Counted from the stretch's first letter, positions 44,846 to 57,859 are shown. The stretch: DNA of 64,000 bases from Symbiodinium natans (GCA_905221605.1 CAJNDS010000180.1:747001-811000), one strand, 5' to 3'. Notes: generated by a model not told the origin, from the sequence alone. Numbers and translations are program-made.

Positions 44846-47072
44846 TCAACAGGGGATCATCAAACAAAACTCAATAAAACTCAATTTCTCAGTCAGGAGG
44901 CAGAAAGGCTCGCAGTGCAAACCTGACACGAACAGTGCGCTCCCTGCGGTTCCCAGGAGGTCGTCAAACTTCTCGGTCAGAGTCTGGAACCCCATGTAAT
45001 TCAGGCGGACGAACCTAAGATGACAGTAGTGGCTGTGCAGCCCGATGAACCGTTGCCTTGATGAGGCTTTCTCCGAGAAGATGATACTGTCCAGGTTCAA
45101 CATGGCATCGCTTAACCATCGTCCCAGCCGGGCTACGAGTCCAAATGGACAATCTGTTCGCCCAGCTCTCGAATGTTGGCTGCCTTGTTTTCGATTTCCT
45201 TGGCGAGCAAGGAAGGAAAATGTTGCATGTGGCGTTCTCAGCCCGCACACGATCACCCTTCCTCCAACATCCAGACCCGGGATTGCTGTGAGCGTCGTCT
45301 GGCTGCAGTTTCTTGCATTGGGCACACACCTTGCGCAGGCCAAGGAAGATGTCTTCGTGCTTCACCTGCGCGACATAGCAGTTGCTGAGCATGTAGTGTC
45401 TATGATTTCTTCGGTTCTGAATGCTGCGAACGAGCACTTGTAGTAGGAGCAAGCAGTCCTAGACCTAAGCATTAAGGGCAGTCGTGCATTTCCTGTGCCA
45501 GATGAGACAGTGTGGTGGAGTGCGGCCAGGGGGCGCACGCAAAGTCATTCACCTTGTTTAGCTCTGCGCGTAGCATTCCTTGGAAGCGCCCCATCTTCGT
45601 CGTGTCGTCCAGCATGTCTGCCGTCCTAGGTTTGCAAGTTTCGGCGGAAGCTGCGGAATCCCACTGATGGCATATGTCGCGACCTGGCTGCCCTGCAGTC
45701 CGAGAGGCATAAGGCGTCCTCGTCCAGAAGCCAAATCTTCTTCCTCCTCCTCGGCCATCTTCACCACGGCCTGCTTCAGTTCCTCATAGTTCCTCAAGCA
45801 AGGCACAGCAAACATGCTATTCTGCCGCGTTCTACCTGCGTTTGCCAAGTTTTTCCTGCCAGATCTGAACTTTCAGCGTCATGGTATTGTTGCTCATTGG
45901 CGTTGTGGCGTGGCATGCTTTTGGCAATCCCGCCATCTGGTGTCACTTTAGATCTTAGGGCCTGAGGGGTGAAGCCCACCCCGAAGACTGGCACTCGCTC
46001 CCACGAACTCATCAGTTCGACAATCAAGGATCACATAGAATTGCTGCCAATCTGGAGGCTCCTCTGATGGCGATGCTGGGATGCTGCACGCCGAGATGCA
46101 AAACATGATGCAATCCGCTTTTTCTTAATCAGGCCATGATTGGTGAACGGTGCGGCAAGCCGTCCTGGGCAACCTTCTTTGTGAACCCCATGGCTCCTAT
46201 TGGCTCCTGCTCATACACCTCTCAGTATGACCCGGTACTTCTCAATTAGTTGGGGCTAGTGGGCTACTGTCAGATAAAGGCTTGAGGCGACACAAGGCGA
46301 CGGGCACAGGTCTTCTGTGTCCTTGCCCTTGATGGAAGACACTGTGTTCCTGGGTGCCTAGGGCGACTTGCATGCTTCGCGTGGTGTACTGTGTAGCTCT
46401 TGGCTTCCTCCTCATGGAATGTTCTTCTTCGCTCTTGAGGAATCTGCCGAATCGCAAGGCAGGACATCTGGTAGAATTCCGCTGGAGGTGTCTGGTCTCT
46501 TACCACTCTCAGAAGCAGCCTCGTCAGTGCCAGGGGTACGCCCCTGAAACCAGCGACAAGCACGAGCATAACAGCCACATTCTTCTCTGTGATGGATGTG
46601 ATCGTTGCAAAGAAATGCCGTGGAGGAAAAGAAGCCTGCAGGATCGTGGCCCAGGCATCCATGGCCCCCTTGGCCACCTCATTTTGGGTCGCGCTGACGA
46701 GCGACACCATCTCCTGATTATGGTTCATGATCGAGCTGAATGGTGTTTCTTTGCTCACGCTCATACTTCTACGGAGCCCTGCTGGACCCACGTAGTTTTC
46801 TGGTTGCGAAGCTTTGGGCGCAGAGCTGTCCTGAAGCAAGGGTGTCCACCTGGTGACGCGGAATGTTCTGGCAAATAGCTCCGGACATAGAATGGGCTGG
46901 ATCGCGCCTCAAGAAGAAGCGGAGGCCCGCGGACTGCAGCGAGGCAGTTGCCTTTGGGACGTTGGATCCGGCGTAAAGGCTCGCAACTCGCCGCGTCAAC
47001 AGTTCCATGATCAGCTAATGCTATCATTTGGTCAGGCTCAGCAAGACCCCCGCCCAAGCATTGATGGCGCAA
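44846..47072 (-). CDS. Candidate multi-exon gene, unknown protein
   Basis: Several minus-strand segments read like protein: about 46765-46480 (SSIMNHNQEMVSLVSATQ, KGAMDAWATILQASF, then the hydrophobic NVAVMLVLVAGFRG), about 46027-45860 (ELMSSWERVPVFGVGFTPQA), about 45848-45600 (NYEELKQAVVKMAEEEEEDL, SGIPQLPPKLANLGR) and about 45130-44900 (WLSDAMLNLDSIIFSEKASS, MGFQTLTEKFDDLLGTA). They may form one gene with a membrane helix and an acidic helical segment. Borders, order and start are unresolved and I recognise no domain. Confidence 0.35.
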
Positions 47073-47236
47073 AGCCTCTCCGATACATCACGGCCTCACA
47101 ACTGGGCTGAGCCACGCTGTGCCACGCTGTGCCATTCTAAACTGTGGCGATTGGGCACACTGCTATCGAGCAGGCCAGCGATCGACTGTGGGAATGGCGC
47201 CTGGCAACTGATAAATTGCACTGGGCAATCGGGTAG

Positions 47237-48716
47237 GGGATCAAAAAAAAATTATTTGGGATCAAAAAATAATTGAAGTCTAGGCGGATCAAAAAAAACT
47301 TATTTGGGATCAAAAAACAATTTACTGAAGGCCTCGAAAGCTTCTTGCCAGCGGAGCGGAGGCTGTAACGCTCAGAAATGCAGCAGTTCTGGCCGTTCAC
47401 AAGCTCTAAATACCGAAAAACCACAGCATTTAGGCGGGAACTACTGAAAATAGCAGCATCTCTGAGTTTCCAGAGAGAGGCTGCAGATATTGTATTTAGC
47501 AGCAGTTCTGCACTTTCAGAGGCTGGAAATACTGTACATACACTGCAGCATTTCTGAGTTTCCAGAGGCTGCAAATATTGAAAATAGCAGCATTTCTGCG
47601 ATTTCAGAGGCTGGAAATACTGTAAATAGCAGCACTTCTGAGTTTGCAAAGGCTGCAAATCAATGCTGGCATCTTGGCATTAGAAGTTTCAAAAAATGCG
47701 TATCCTCTGAAGCATGTATATTATGGCAAAGTATTGTATATTCTTGTATAATATATTGTATGACATTGTATTTTCTTGCATGATATTGTATATTGTTGTA
47801 TATATTGTTGAGTATTACTGTATTGTCTTGTATTTTCTTGTGTTTTTTGTATCATATTGCATATTATTGCATGTATTTGTGAGTTTGTTTATTTTGTGTA
47901 TATTATTCTCTTTTTTGCAGATTACTGTATATTATTGCATATTATTGAATTTTCTTTGTATATTCTTGCAGATTATTCTATATTATAGTATGTTTTTGTA
48001 TACTCTTGTATATTTTTGTATATTATTGTCTACTATTGTATATTTTTGTATGTTTGTGTATACTACTTTATTTTATTGTATGCCATTGTGTTTTTCTATA
48101 TTACTGTATATTTTTGTATATTTTTGAAAATTATTGAACATACTGTTGTAGTTTATTGAAATGTTTTGTCTATTGTTGTCTATTATTGAATATTATTGTC
48201 AATGACTGAAAATTGTTGTAGGTTATTCTTTTTGTACGTGTATATTGCTGCATGTTATGGTCTATACTTGAATATGTTGTGTTTTTGTGTATTAGTGTAT
48301 ATTATTGCATCTTTTGTAGTATATTCTTGTATGTTATTGGATCTTATTGTGTCTTCATGTATTTTTGCAAAAAAGTGCTCGCATCATGGGACTACTAAGA
48401 AAGCAGCGGGGGGGTTGGGGGGGGGGGGGCGCAGCCCCCCCCCCCCCCCCCATTTGCAAACACAACGCTCGCATCATTGGTGTGGAAAGGATATTCATAT
48501 GCTTTGAAGCAAGCATGCCTTTCCTTTCATTTCATTTCCTTTCCTTCCTTCCTTGCTTCCTTCCTTCCTGCCTGCCTTCCTTCCTTCCTTGCGTCCTTCC
48601 GCCCTTCCCTCCCTCCCTCCCTCCTTTTCTCCCACTCTCCCTCCCCTTCCCTCTCTCTGTCAGAAGAACAGAATAAATTATTTCTTGATCCTAAATATTT
48701 TTTTTTTTTGATCCGC
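47237..48716. mobile_element. Composite repeat bounded by inverted repeats, foldback-like
   Basis: The left arm (47284 to about 47327, GCGGATCAAAAAAAACTTAT then TTGGGATCAAAAAACAATTT) recurs inverted at 48669-48716 with a few changes. A second direct copy of the left arm lies at 47237-47276. Between the arms are about six copies of a roughly 50-bp unit (GCAGCATTTCTGAGTTTCCA, 47,380-47,665), an AT-rich array of TATTGTATATT units (47,700-48,370), a poly-G/poly-C block and a (CCTT)n tract. No transposase frame is seen. It could be a non-autonomous foldback element or nested satellites. Confidence 0.5.
48364..48480. repeat. Direct repeats flanking a poly-G/poly-C hairpin
   Basis: TTTGCAAA...GCTCGCATCATGGG (48364-48390) and TTTGCAAA...GCTCGCATCATTGG (48453-48480) flank GGGGGTTGGGGGGGGGGGGG CGCAG and a run of about 20 C. 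The block can fold into a long G:C stem. Confidence 0.7.
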
Positions 48717-48759
48717 ATCCCGCATTCGTGGACATTCAGATCTCAGGGTCCCGGATGAT

Positions 48760-51700
48760 TCAGGCTCTTCCTATCTTCCCAATACCGTGGCTGGCTGCCT
48801 CGTGGCTGCTGAGGAGCAACTCTGCCGAAGCAGCACTTCGCCCTTCCGGCCAAAAGTGTGAGTGAATGATCTGCTGTAACCGTGGACACATGCATATCAC
48901 ATCAAATGCCGGTCCGTGGGTTACGGTATGAAGTTCTTCAAGTGCGCACAGAGCGTAAATTCCTCCATGCCCGGTGCAATCGCCCTGACTTTTTGATACC
49001 CCATGTCCTGCGATGAATCCAAGCAGGCGTGTCACGCACAGCCTGACAGATGGATCACCTCAGCGCGGGCAGGACTGCTGCTGAACGCATGCCGGATTGC
49101 ATGCAATGCCTGTCTAACGGGCTGACAATATGGATCCGCCAAATCCTTCGCCAACTTGTCGGGGACATTGGCCCTGGCCAAGAAATCCTGACAAAGGAGT
49201 CATGAGATTGATGGTGCAAAGACCCGGTTTTCTCGTATCTTTTCATCCAACTGTTGGTCCAACCGTTCACACCCTTGGAATGTAACTCACAGATGTACCA
49301 GCTATTCATTACCTTCTCCCATTCATGGGCTCCCTCTAGTGAATAAAGTGAGCTTAAATTATGGAATTGTAAGCGTTTTGTGCGCACGAATTCGATAATA
49401 GGCATACAAATTTTCTTGCACACACCCACACAGAACACACGCTCGCTTCTAATTGCCATGGCCATGCAGCAATGTATGGCCCTCTTGTCACAAACTGCGC
49501 CTGTCCACGTTCGTAGGAGCCAAGCCTGTTGGTGAACCGGCATCTCAGATGATCGCAGACGAGCGCCAACTTCTTCATTCTCACGTTGTGCATCAACAGC
49601 ACTCACTTTTGTTGACACGTGCTTGGCTGGTTCAGTCGACTCCTGGCATCACGCATCGCCTCTGTGTAAGCAGAGTCTATGGGACAGACACAACCGGTAT
49701 CAAGGGTTACCGGATTTTTAAATGCCAGCCAAAACCAGCCATGCAAATTTCAGCACAGTGCTTCGCGAGGTTTGAGACTACTGAGCGTTCGCCCAGCTGC
49801 CAATTCTACGACAGCCAAGATGCCCAGTCCTGGATTTTTGGACTGTGCTCTGTACTATGCTGTAGCAGGCGCAAGCTCTCCACGAATGAACATCGTCCAA
49901 CTTCCGACCGGTAGCGCCGCAGATTTCACTTTCATGTAAAGGTCGGAAACCAAGATTTTCCGGGCCTTTGCCTGATCTGCGGCATTCATCTTTGCAGCTA
50001 GGCATTGAGAGTAAAACCAGCGCCGCTGCTCATCTTCGGTCTTCAGTGCGAGGTAGTCGTTCACCTCTTGGATATTGCCAACGTCCGGGCCATCCCACGC
50101 ATCCCATGTGACGGTGTCGGCATACTCGGCATACATGGTGGCGGTGCCAGTCCCGCACTCACTGTCCAGCTCACTAACAATGGTCGACGCCGCGCGGTAC
50201 TGGGATGCCGGGACTCTCAAATCTGGCAGGCTGTCTGCCAAGCGGTTTCTGTGGACACTTGCTGCATCACTCGTCATGTTGCTGGCCATTTTCTTCAGAA
50301 TTCTCTCCTGCACGCGTCTTGGAGCTGCAAGATTCAAGGCTATATGCGGCTAGATGCAACCTAGATCCACCTAGCACTTCCATGCTCCCAGACTTTCCTT
50401 CTTGACAATGAGATGCTCGGCACGCTTGGAGAACACGTAAATTCCGGGGGCCAAGACGCGAGCTGTTCCATTCAATTGCTTCACCTGCAATTGAACTCAT
50501 TGAGCCACTTCAGAGAAACCATGACACATAATGGACAGGCCTGTCAGTGCATCTGGAAAGCATTTGAGAACAACCTCCGCTAGGCCTTGCCTGCTGAGCG
50601 GTTTGTTCTCCGATCACACTGATCTCTGGTGAGGTGGTCCAGCGCAACGCCGTTTCGAGGTGGCGCCTGCCAAGTTTCTACATATTGATAAGGCACGATT
50701 CTCTGATATTGTCTGCCAACTGAGTGCCAGGCCTGAGCTGCTTCAGATGACGCATTGCATTCGGCTCCAGGCATTCCAGAATCCTTCCAGAACGCAGAGC
50801 AGAAGCATGGTCACCGACGTGAACAGCTGCCTACATCCTGCTCTGGACACTCTACGATGCTCCTGCTTTCCAGGCCGGCCATTACAGCTTCGAGCTTTGC
50901 ATCAAGGTCTGTCATACTTTTGCGAGGTACAGCTTTGGTACTCCTTAGCTTTCGATTCGTCTCCGACCCCATGAGCGATTGGACCTCACAAGTTGAGTCA
51001 TTGAGAGTCAATGCTTGACTTAGTTTGGCCTTGCCACTCTTGCAGTCTGGAAGATGGAGACGTCTGCACATCACTGGAGCCGGTCTCAGACGCCTCGCCC
51101 CAAGTCCCCTCCAGGTACCCCTGCGAACCTGCCATACGACCCCTCTTGACTCTCTGGACCGTGATGGGGACTCTCTTATGGCCCCCCCCCCCCCCCCCCC
51201 CAGCTGTGAAACCCTTCATTACAACAGCGTCCCCCCGGATGAACTTTTCAAGGTTCAGTTAGGACTGGGGCTATTTGTCCAGGAACGCATGCAACATGCC
51301 GATGCGTCCGCTCGCATGTAACAATTGGTGCCACATCATGTTGATGCATCTTTACCATACCACAGGTGACAATCGGTGTCGTTGCCCCGATGCCGGGGGT
51401 TGCTTCGCTACGCTTCGCAGAACATGCGCCACTTTGATGGCCTTGCTGAAGCCTTTGCTGCTGGCCGCATCCCATTCTGTCTCAATGCCAGAGGTCCTGT
51501 GGTGATACATTCCGTGCTTCGAGCAGTTTGACCCCAAAGAACGTTCCCCAGGCAGTGACGAAATTTTCGGGGTCCTTGGTGACCATCGCGGACTTGAAAA
51601 GGTTGCCGACTTCGCCCGTAGACGTGAAACTGCAGCAGTTTCGCTTTGCGAAAGCCTTCGTAAGTAGAACTCCTTCAGCCGACTGATGCTACCTGAGACG

Positions 51701-52210
51701 TGTCAACGCCCGTTGGCAACAACAAAGATGCACTGGAAGAGCAATGACAAGAAACACCGATCGGCTTCGAACTTCGAAGCCAATCAAGCCACACCAAGCA
51801 TTCCCAGCACTCATGCGCACAAGTGATCGCTCACAGCTCGCAAAAGCCCGAATCCTATTGCAGTAATGTGGGACGTAGTGGAGCTGAGATGAGCTAAGAT
51901 GCTTTTCCTCTGTAAGCCACATTGAACTTCAAGCGCCGTGTCAGTCTGCGGCTGCTTCGGGCGTTCAGAAACCGAGGCACTGCTCAAGATCGGCGAATTC
52001 ATGGCCGCATGCTATTTGGAACGCATTTGGGCCTCTGACTGCAGAAAAAACATGCGGGCACCATCATGCGCCTTGCGCCATAGAAGAACTGCTTGAAACA
52101 AGCGATGATTAGCTTGGTGGCGCGCGCGTCCATAAGCTCCACAGCATTGAGCTTCAGAAGCAAATCGTCGGTCAAGAACGAATTGAGGACCTCGCAATGG
52201 CATCATGGCC
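48760..52210 (-). CDS. Candidate multi-exon gene, unknown protein
   Basis: Eight minus-strand segments read as protein: about 52208-52060 (EVLNSFLTDDLLLKLNAVEL, after GCGAG|G), 51660-51510 (FTSTGEVGNLFKSAMVTKDP, TAWGTFFGVKLLEARN), 51505-51380 (GIETEWDAASSKGFSKAIKV), 51010-50815 (STKAVPRKSMTDLDAKLEAV), 50337-49870 (the longest; RNRLADSLPDLRVPASQYRA, EYADTVTWDAWDGPDVGNIQ, RRWFYSQCLAAKMNAADQAK), 49195-49050 (LARANVPDKLAKDLADPYCQ) and 49035-48760 (GIYALCALEELHTVTHGPAF). The protein would be soluble and largely helical. I cannot name a family and the splice borders are not proven; the segments may belong to more than one gene. Confidence 0.4.
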
Positions 52211-53199
52211 ACACGTGCAGCTCGCGGCACTCTGCTTGGAACCAATCTGCCCTCTTGCCTGAGTTGCCTGTATGACTGTTGCAGCAGGAATCAAGCAGCC
52301 GTTGCGCTTGCCTGGTCAAGCGCTTTGCGCGATTCCAGCCTTGCGTCAAATTGCGGATCCTTTCTGGCATTGTTTCCGAGAAACCGTCGTCGTTTGGTCC
52401 CCATCACTCAAAACAAAGAGTGCGCGGACTGTACAATACTGCATAAATGCACATGCAGATCCTTCCCGTCTGATGATGAGATGGTTTGCCCTCTCAGGTG
52501 CGCACGCCGCAAATGCCTCATCGGCAACCCGCCCTAGTTCCACGAACAAGGCGAGGACGCGAATTCGTTGCACCTGACAAGCTGAACATTCGCTTGCGAT
52601 TTCGGGAGAACGATTTGGATTGGGGCTCGCTCGTCTGTCAACTCCGGCAGTCGTGATTGGAACGAATCCTCGGCTGCAAAAAGTGCAGGTAAACTTTGCA
52701 ACCGTTCCCAAGATTTGCATGCACATGTATGCAGTGGAGAAGCTAGCAGGCTGGGACCTGGCGATGCGCCGATTACGGCCTCGCATCCGGATGCTGGGCT
52801 GGCACCTATTGGGCTACTTCCTATGCAGCGGCAGACTGCGTCGCGGCCTGTCGTCCGGAGGGAAATTTCGCCGCTGCGCAAACCTCCGCCGCTCGTCTTG
52901 AATGAAGCTTGTGACAGCATGGGCGTGTTGAAAGCCCGCAACCATCTCGCCCGAACACTCCGGTCCAGCGTTCCAGTGCGAAAACCCAAGGCCCTGGACC
53001 AATCTAACGGGCCCCAAGCCCACCCGGCAGACTACCCACGACTTGTACAGTGAGTTTTACTTCATCTGTTTTTACTGCTTGTTGCAAGGTTCCTGCCTCC
53101 CTTTGTCTGTCTGAAATCTGGGTGGCCGTTTCTAGGTTTCTAAACCGTTTCTCCCCCGATGCCTGCCTTCACATGATGGTTTTCTTGTCTCACTCGATC

Positions 53200-54190
53200 T
53201 TTTTTTTTCGGTGGCTGAATGATTCGATCCTGTGGCCTCTTCGGTGGCCTGCGGGTCGTGTCCAGCAGTTCAATAAGGCTCGATGGCTCGATCCAGTGGC
53301 TCGCGTCACGGCTGGGATCTTAATTATTATACAAGCTAAGTGAACAAAGTGAACAACATAAATTACAATTTTAGCCAGTCTTTGGTTATTAATAATTTAG
53401 GGCTTTGCAAACGAAAAAACGGGCGGTAATATGTTAAGGGTAAAAAGTTAACAGTAAAAGGAAAGCGTGACAAGTGCACACAGAATAATATTTAGAGGGC
53501 TCCTGTTGACAGCGCATTAACTTCGTCTAATGGTTTTCGCGAGCAACCGTAAGAAATTAAGTGTGTGCTCGCGAGTCAAAATCTTTGATGAAGAGGAAAA
53601 AGTAATCAGATTATAATAAGAACAGTGTGACCCATCGCACCGGAACGAAAAGGCCATCCACTACTTTTGTCGGCAGCGCAGAACATGCCCACCACTGCGT
53701 ATGAGGGCGGTACAAGCCCTTAACGACAATTGCCCTCAGGAAGGAAGAAACTCACCCGAAGTTCCTTGTCGCCAAGCTTTCAAGCTCTTGGCATCAAGAG
53801 AAAGCAAATAGCTGTGCAGCTCCCAGTCTGTATCCGCTGGCTTGCGGTTCTGAATCTGCTGGCTCGCGCCCGTGTCCGTTGGCCACTGGTGACTCGCACT
53901 GGTGGCTCGAGGTGGCTCGCGTCCGGTGTCTCAAGTAACGCTGGCTTGCATCCGTGGTGGTTGGCGCACAGGACTTGTCTTTCAGTGGTTTAATCCGGGC
54001 GCGTGGTAAATCAGCGCAGAATAGTTCTTTTGGCTCAGTGGCTCGCAATCAATCGGGTGGTTCGGTGGTTCCCTTCTTTCCTGCGATGACTCGTGTCTAG
54101 TGGATTCGGTGGCTCAGGCGTGTGGCGTGTGGTAGCGCAATGCGGTGGTTCAGCGACTCGCGTGTGTGGTGGCTCACCCGGGGGCTGCAA
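53200..54190. repeat. Degenerate GTGGCTCGCGTC array with an AT-rich insert
   Basis: Variants of GGTGGCTCGCGTC recur irregularly at 53,205-53,310 and 53,835-54,190. Between them, 53,330-53,660 is clearly AT-richer than the surroundings and holds the inverted repeat TCGCGAGCA (53537-53545) / TGCTCGCGA (53566-53574). No gene is visible in either part. Confidence 0.5.
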
Positions 54191-54254
54191 GCTACAGGCA
54201 TGGTGGTCGTTGAAGCATGTCAAAGCCACAGTCACCTTACAATCCCATGCACGC

Positions 54255-54674
54255 TACCAAGCGGTAGTTCAAAACACAGAATCCCTACAAAATTACTTGC
54301 GGTGGCAGCCACGTCCACACCTCCATACAGTAGTTTATGGGCAGTCCATCGACCCCGCTCAAGCTCGCGTCTGGGGCTTGGCTCGCTGTGGGCATCATGA
54401 CTTTTCGGATGGCCGCTCTGCGCGCCATCGTGGTGAGAACCCGCAGCGACCTTGTCGATTTTGTGCTTCCGCCACTGACTCACTCCAGCATGCTCTGTTG
54501 GAATGCACTGCGCACAATCAAGCGCGCCAGCGATGGCGCCGTCACATGCGCAACGCGTTGTCCCTGGACACATTGTTCAGCACGGAGCCCCATGTCAATG
54601 CCACACGCAGTATCGCACGCAATGTTGCATTTGTGGCTCATGTATGCCTTGCCGCTGCGGCGTGTGAGATGTGA
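54255..54674 (+). mobile_element. 3' fragment of a non-LTR retrotransposon ORF
   Basis: The frame encodes YLRWQPRPHLHTVVYGQS and then CRFCASATDSLQHALLEC, a C-x2-C-x8-H-x4-C knuckle typical of the C-terminal end of LINE-type reverse transcriptase proteins, followed by QARQRWRRHMRNAL. The frame starts within degenerate repeats and no RT domain precedes it on this strand, so it is a 5'-truncated copy, as LINE insertions often are. A related fragment lies at about 57,960-58,090. Confidence 0.55.
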
Positions 54675-54699
54675 GTGCACTTCCTGAGTGGCGTTTTCA

Positions 54700-55765
54700 C
54701 ACAGTATATATCTGCGTCTGAATGTTAGTAGTGTCTTGACATTGTCATGCTTACTTAACTCATGGCGAAATTGTTGGTTTGATATGGTTGATTCACGTCG
54801 CATTCCTTGATGTTAGTGTTTGATCATGTACATATTGTCTCACTTTCAGTTCTTTTTGATCGTGACACACGATCGTTCAAGGACCCGTCTCTCTGGTCAC
54901 GTCTGGAAGGTAGTCGTTTTTCATCATTCTTTTTTGTCGAGCAAATATGGGCACCCAACAGTGACAATGACGCTGTGCGACAGTGACACAAAAACAGCAT
55001 TGTTGCGAGTCGGAGTATAGACGCATGCACGAGAGTGCGCCACCACGCGTGCCGAGTACGGACGACACAAAAAGTCACACAGGCACATTGCGACTGTGCT
55101 TAACTAATGTTCTACCTGGTTTAGTGGGGGGCCCCTCAATGCAGTCATATTGGCTGGGCTATGCAGGACACCCTGACTGTTTGGGGGTGCGCGGTGGGAT
55201 CCTGAATAAAGTCAAGTCATCCGGGCGCCGTGAGGAAACTCCACTTGGCGCCGTGGCGCCTTTAAAAAAATTGCCAGGCATCGCTGCCCTTTTAAACACA
55301 AAATCATCTAAGACCACATAGAACTCGTGGACCGTGTAAACAGAATCAAAAACAGCTTCACCTGTTCCGGGGGTGTGGGTGGGGGGGGGGGGGATTAAGC
55401 AGCTGCAACAAAACTGAGCAGCCTACTCGGAAACCTCAATCACGGACAAATCGGCGCCGCTGAGCAAAAACAGCTGCAAAACGCAAGGAAAACACAGCCA
55501 TATACAGTTTTTTTTTTGCTCGCTCTCTTACTCCTGCCCACTTTGTGTCCGGTCAGTGAAGGGGTCCTACGGAGCCTGCGAGGCCCTACGACTACGACAG
55601 GTGTCGCAGCGGCAGGCGGCTCGGCCCCTCGGCTACAGTTCCAAACGACGAGCGCCCAGACCCACTTGCAACACACATTTTTTTAAATGAACGATGCACA
55701 GCCAAAAAACATCAAAAAACCGTTTGACAATTTTTTCTCACATTTTTTCCACATGTCGCGGAGGA
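54700..55765. other. Spacer between retrotransposon fragments
   Basis: No gene seen. It contains a poly-G run near 55,380-55,392 and T-rich tracts near 55,510 and 55,680-55,750, the latter possibly the tail side of the minus-strand element. Confidence 0.35.
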
Positions 55766-55769
55766 AGTC

Positions 55770-57859
55770 AGCAGCATGCGTAGCCACTAGTAGTCACTAG
55801 TGGAGCCAGCAGCGCCAGGATGGGCAAGCGCCTGGACAAGGTTGTCGGCTGCGAGTGGTGACCGCGCCCGCACCGCTGGCAGAGAGTCGACCCAAGATGC
55901 CCAGTAGGCGGCATGACAATCGACAACGGCGGAGCGGAGCCCCAGTCCCCCATGCCGCAGGGCAAGCTGTGACGCACTAAGCGTCTCTGCGAGCAGCGGC
56001 TGATCGGCCTGGTCCAGGAGCGCGGCGAGGGGTGGGAGTCGGCGCGCGGCGGCAAGGAATTTGCGCAGGGCGGGTTCCAGCCCGCCAGCACTACACTCTC
56101 CGCCTGCTGTCAGTCGCCTCCCAGTACGCCTATACACCCCCCACGCGCTTCGAGCTGCCGCTGACGGGCCCGCCCCCGAACTCCATGCATACGAGGTCCT
56201 CGCCAACACCACGGCGGCGCAACGCCGCGCAGGGAGGCCCGGAGCTGCACGGTTTCTGCGCCGAACCTGCCGCTGACCTTACGGCCTTACGACCAACCGG
56301 GAGTGCCGGGCACGCCGGAAACCAACGTCACGCAATACCTGCACGATCCTGCGCGTGAATGCCGGCCGCAAATCGATCACATGTGCAGTGGAGACCAAGA
56401 CCTCCAGAACCTTGTGCGAGAGGGCGTCGCCTAGCTCGAGGAGTGCAGTGAGGCACCGGGCGACTTTGCCGCATCGTGTTGTGCCGTGCACTTATTCCGC
56501 GGCGAGATGGGGGAGGATGCGCAACAGGTACTAAACGCATGGGACGGCGGAAAACTGCAACAGCAGCCTCGATCCTCGCCTGCAGGTTGTCCAGTGGGGG
56601 ATGCGCCGCGGGAACCGATCGTGGTTATCACGCTTGCCCTGTAGGTGGCGCGCGACGACGGCGTCGTGACCCAAGAGGGGGTCGCCTTGGCGGTCGGGTG
56701 GCACGGCCATGCCCCTTGCCTCTTCCGAGGTCAGCGACGTTGGGTGGGTCCTCAGCCGCGTTCCAAATGCGCGTCGTGCCCGTGGAGACGGATATGGGCG
56801 CAACGCCACATTGTGATGGCCAAGGCGTCGTGAAGCGCACGGACACGCTCGGGCACAGCGACGATGTAGTCGTCATCCAGGAAAGCAAACGTTGCCTCGC
56901 CATCCTGGGGCTGGCCTTTGCAGGACGCACACCGCCTCATGAACACACGCCGGCATCAGCGGTTCACTACCTGGCACATGTCGTGCCCGAGAGCGACTTG
57001 TTCAACCTGCATGGTATGATATGCACGCCTGTCGGAACTGGGGCGAAGTGCTGCGCGAGCGACCGACGATGCGTCGCAAAACCTCGCCGACGACGAGCGC
57101 TCGTGTGAATTTGTCATCGATTTTCGGCCCAACCAATTTAGGCGAGGCTACATGATGGTCAAGGGCCGTCGACATTGGTAGCCCCAAAAAGGTGGAGAGC
57201 GCGTGGATACTGAAGGCCCACGCGCGTGCAGTGGAACAGGGAAGACCTGCGCAGGGAGGGGGCTGCGGAGCGCGCGGGCGGCAGGGCATGGTTTGGACTG
57301 ACATATCCAATGGTTTTTTGAGCACGTCATTGTGGGCCCGGCGCAGCATGTTCCGTGGGCCATGCGGGCTGCAATCTTCTTGGTCGCCCAAGACGCACGT
57401 GCTGCTGCTGGCACATGGTGCTCCAAATCCGCCGTCGCATGGCCATTTGAAGACAAACCAACATCCCAAGCATTTGTGCGACATTGTTCCCGACAGTACT
57501 TCAATGTGTGTGCTGGTCCAACCAATCCCTCGGTGGCTGTGCGTTGTAATCGTCCCCTTTGAAGCTGCGGGTGCACCTACCAACACCATCACTGGTGTTG
57601 ATGGTACTTTGATGGCCGTCTCAGCCAGTGCCATGACATGGCCATGGCTTATGAATAGGGACGAATTGAAAAGTTGGTGGGGGCCTTGAAGGGGGGGGCA
57701 GTGAAGACAACACGGTAGCGCACATAGCCCAGGGCAGACGCAAGTCGGCCGCCTGTGTGTCGTCGGACTCGAGGTCGGTGGTGTCACGATCGGGGCCCAA
57801 CACGCGTTCGCCTCTTCCCTGCTCGAGCTACAAAACCACGCTGGGCCGGAGCTGCGCAA
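55770..57859 (-). pseudogene. Degenerate non-LTR reverse transcriptase
   Basis: Read in the minus direction, pieces of one RT protein appear in changing frames. Near 57,130 RALVVGEVLRRIVGR matches the early RT motif. Near 56,890-56,850 TFAFLDDDYIVAVPERVRAL is the catalytic segment with FLDD in place of YADD. Near 56,790 TTRIWNAAEDPP, near 56,600 RIPHWTTCRRGSRLLLQFSA and near 56,000-55,900 QLALRHGGLGLRSA with AYWASWVDSLPAV follow in the expected order. At least three frame changes are needed, so it is dead. The 285-codon frame at 57859-57002 supplies the front part; its first two thirds are unassigned. The region is GC-richer than its surroundings. Confidence 0.65.

Noticed and set aside
47714-48127. 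137-codon hydrophobic frame rich in Tyr, Ile, Leu and Cys
   Set aside because: It reads through an AT-rich TATTGTATATT array; the membrane-like composition follows from the repeat.
53330-53660. AT-rich insert as an organelle DNA fragment
   Set aside because: The composition would fit, but I could not recognise any organelle gene or rRNA piece in it.
54028-54037. TTTTGGCTCA, part of the dinoflagellate spliced leader core
   Set aside because: Only 10 bases match, they sit inside a GTGGCTCG repeat field, and no adjoining cDNA-like gene follows.
57192-57689. 165-codon plus-strand frame
   Set aside because: It is the opposite-strand shadow of the minus-strand frame that carries the front of the reverse transcriptase relic.
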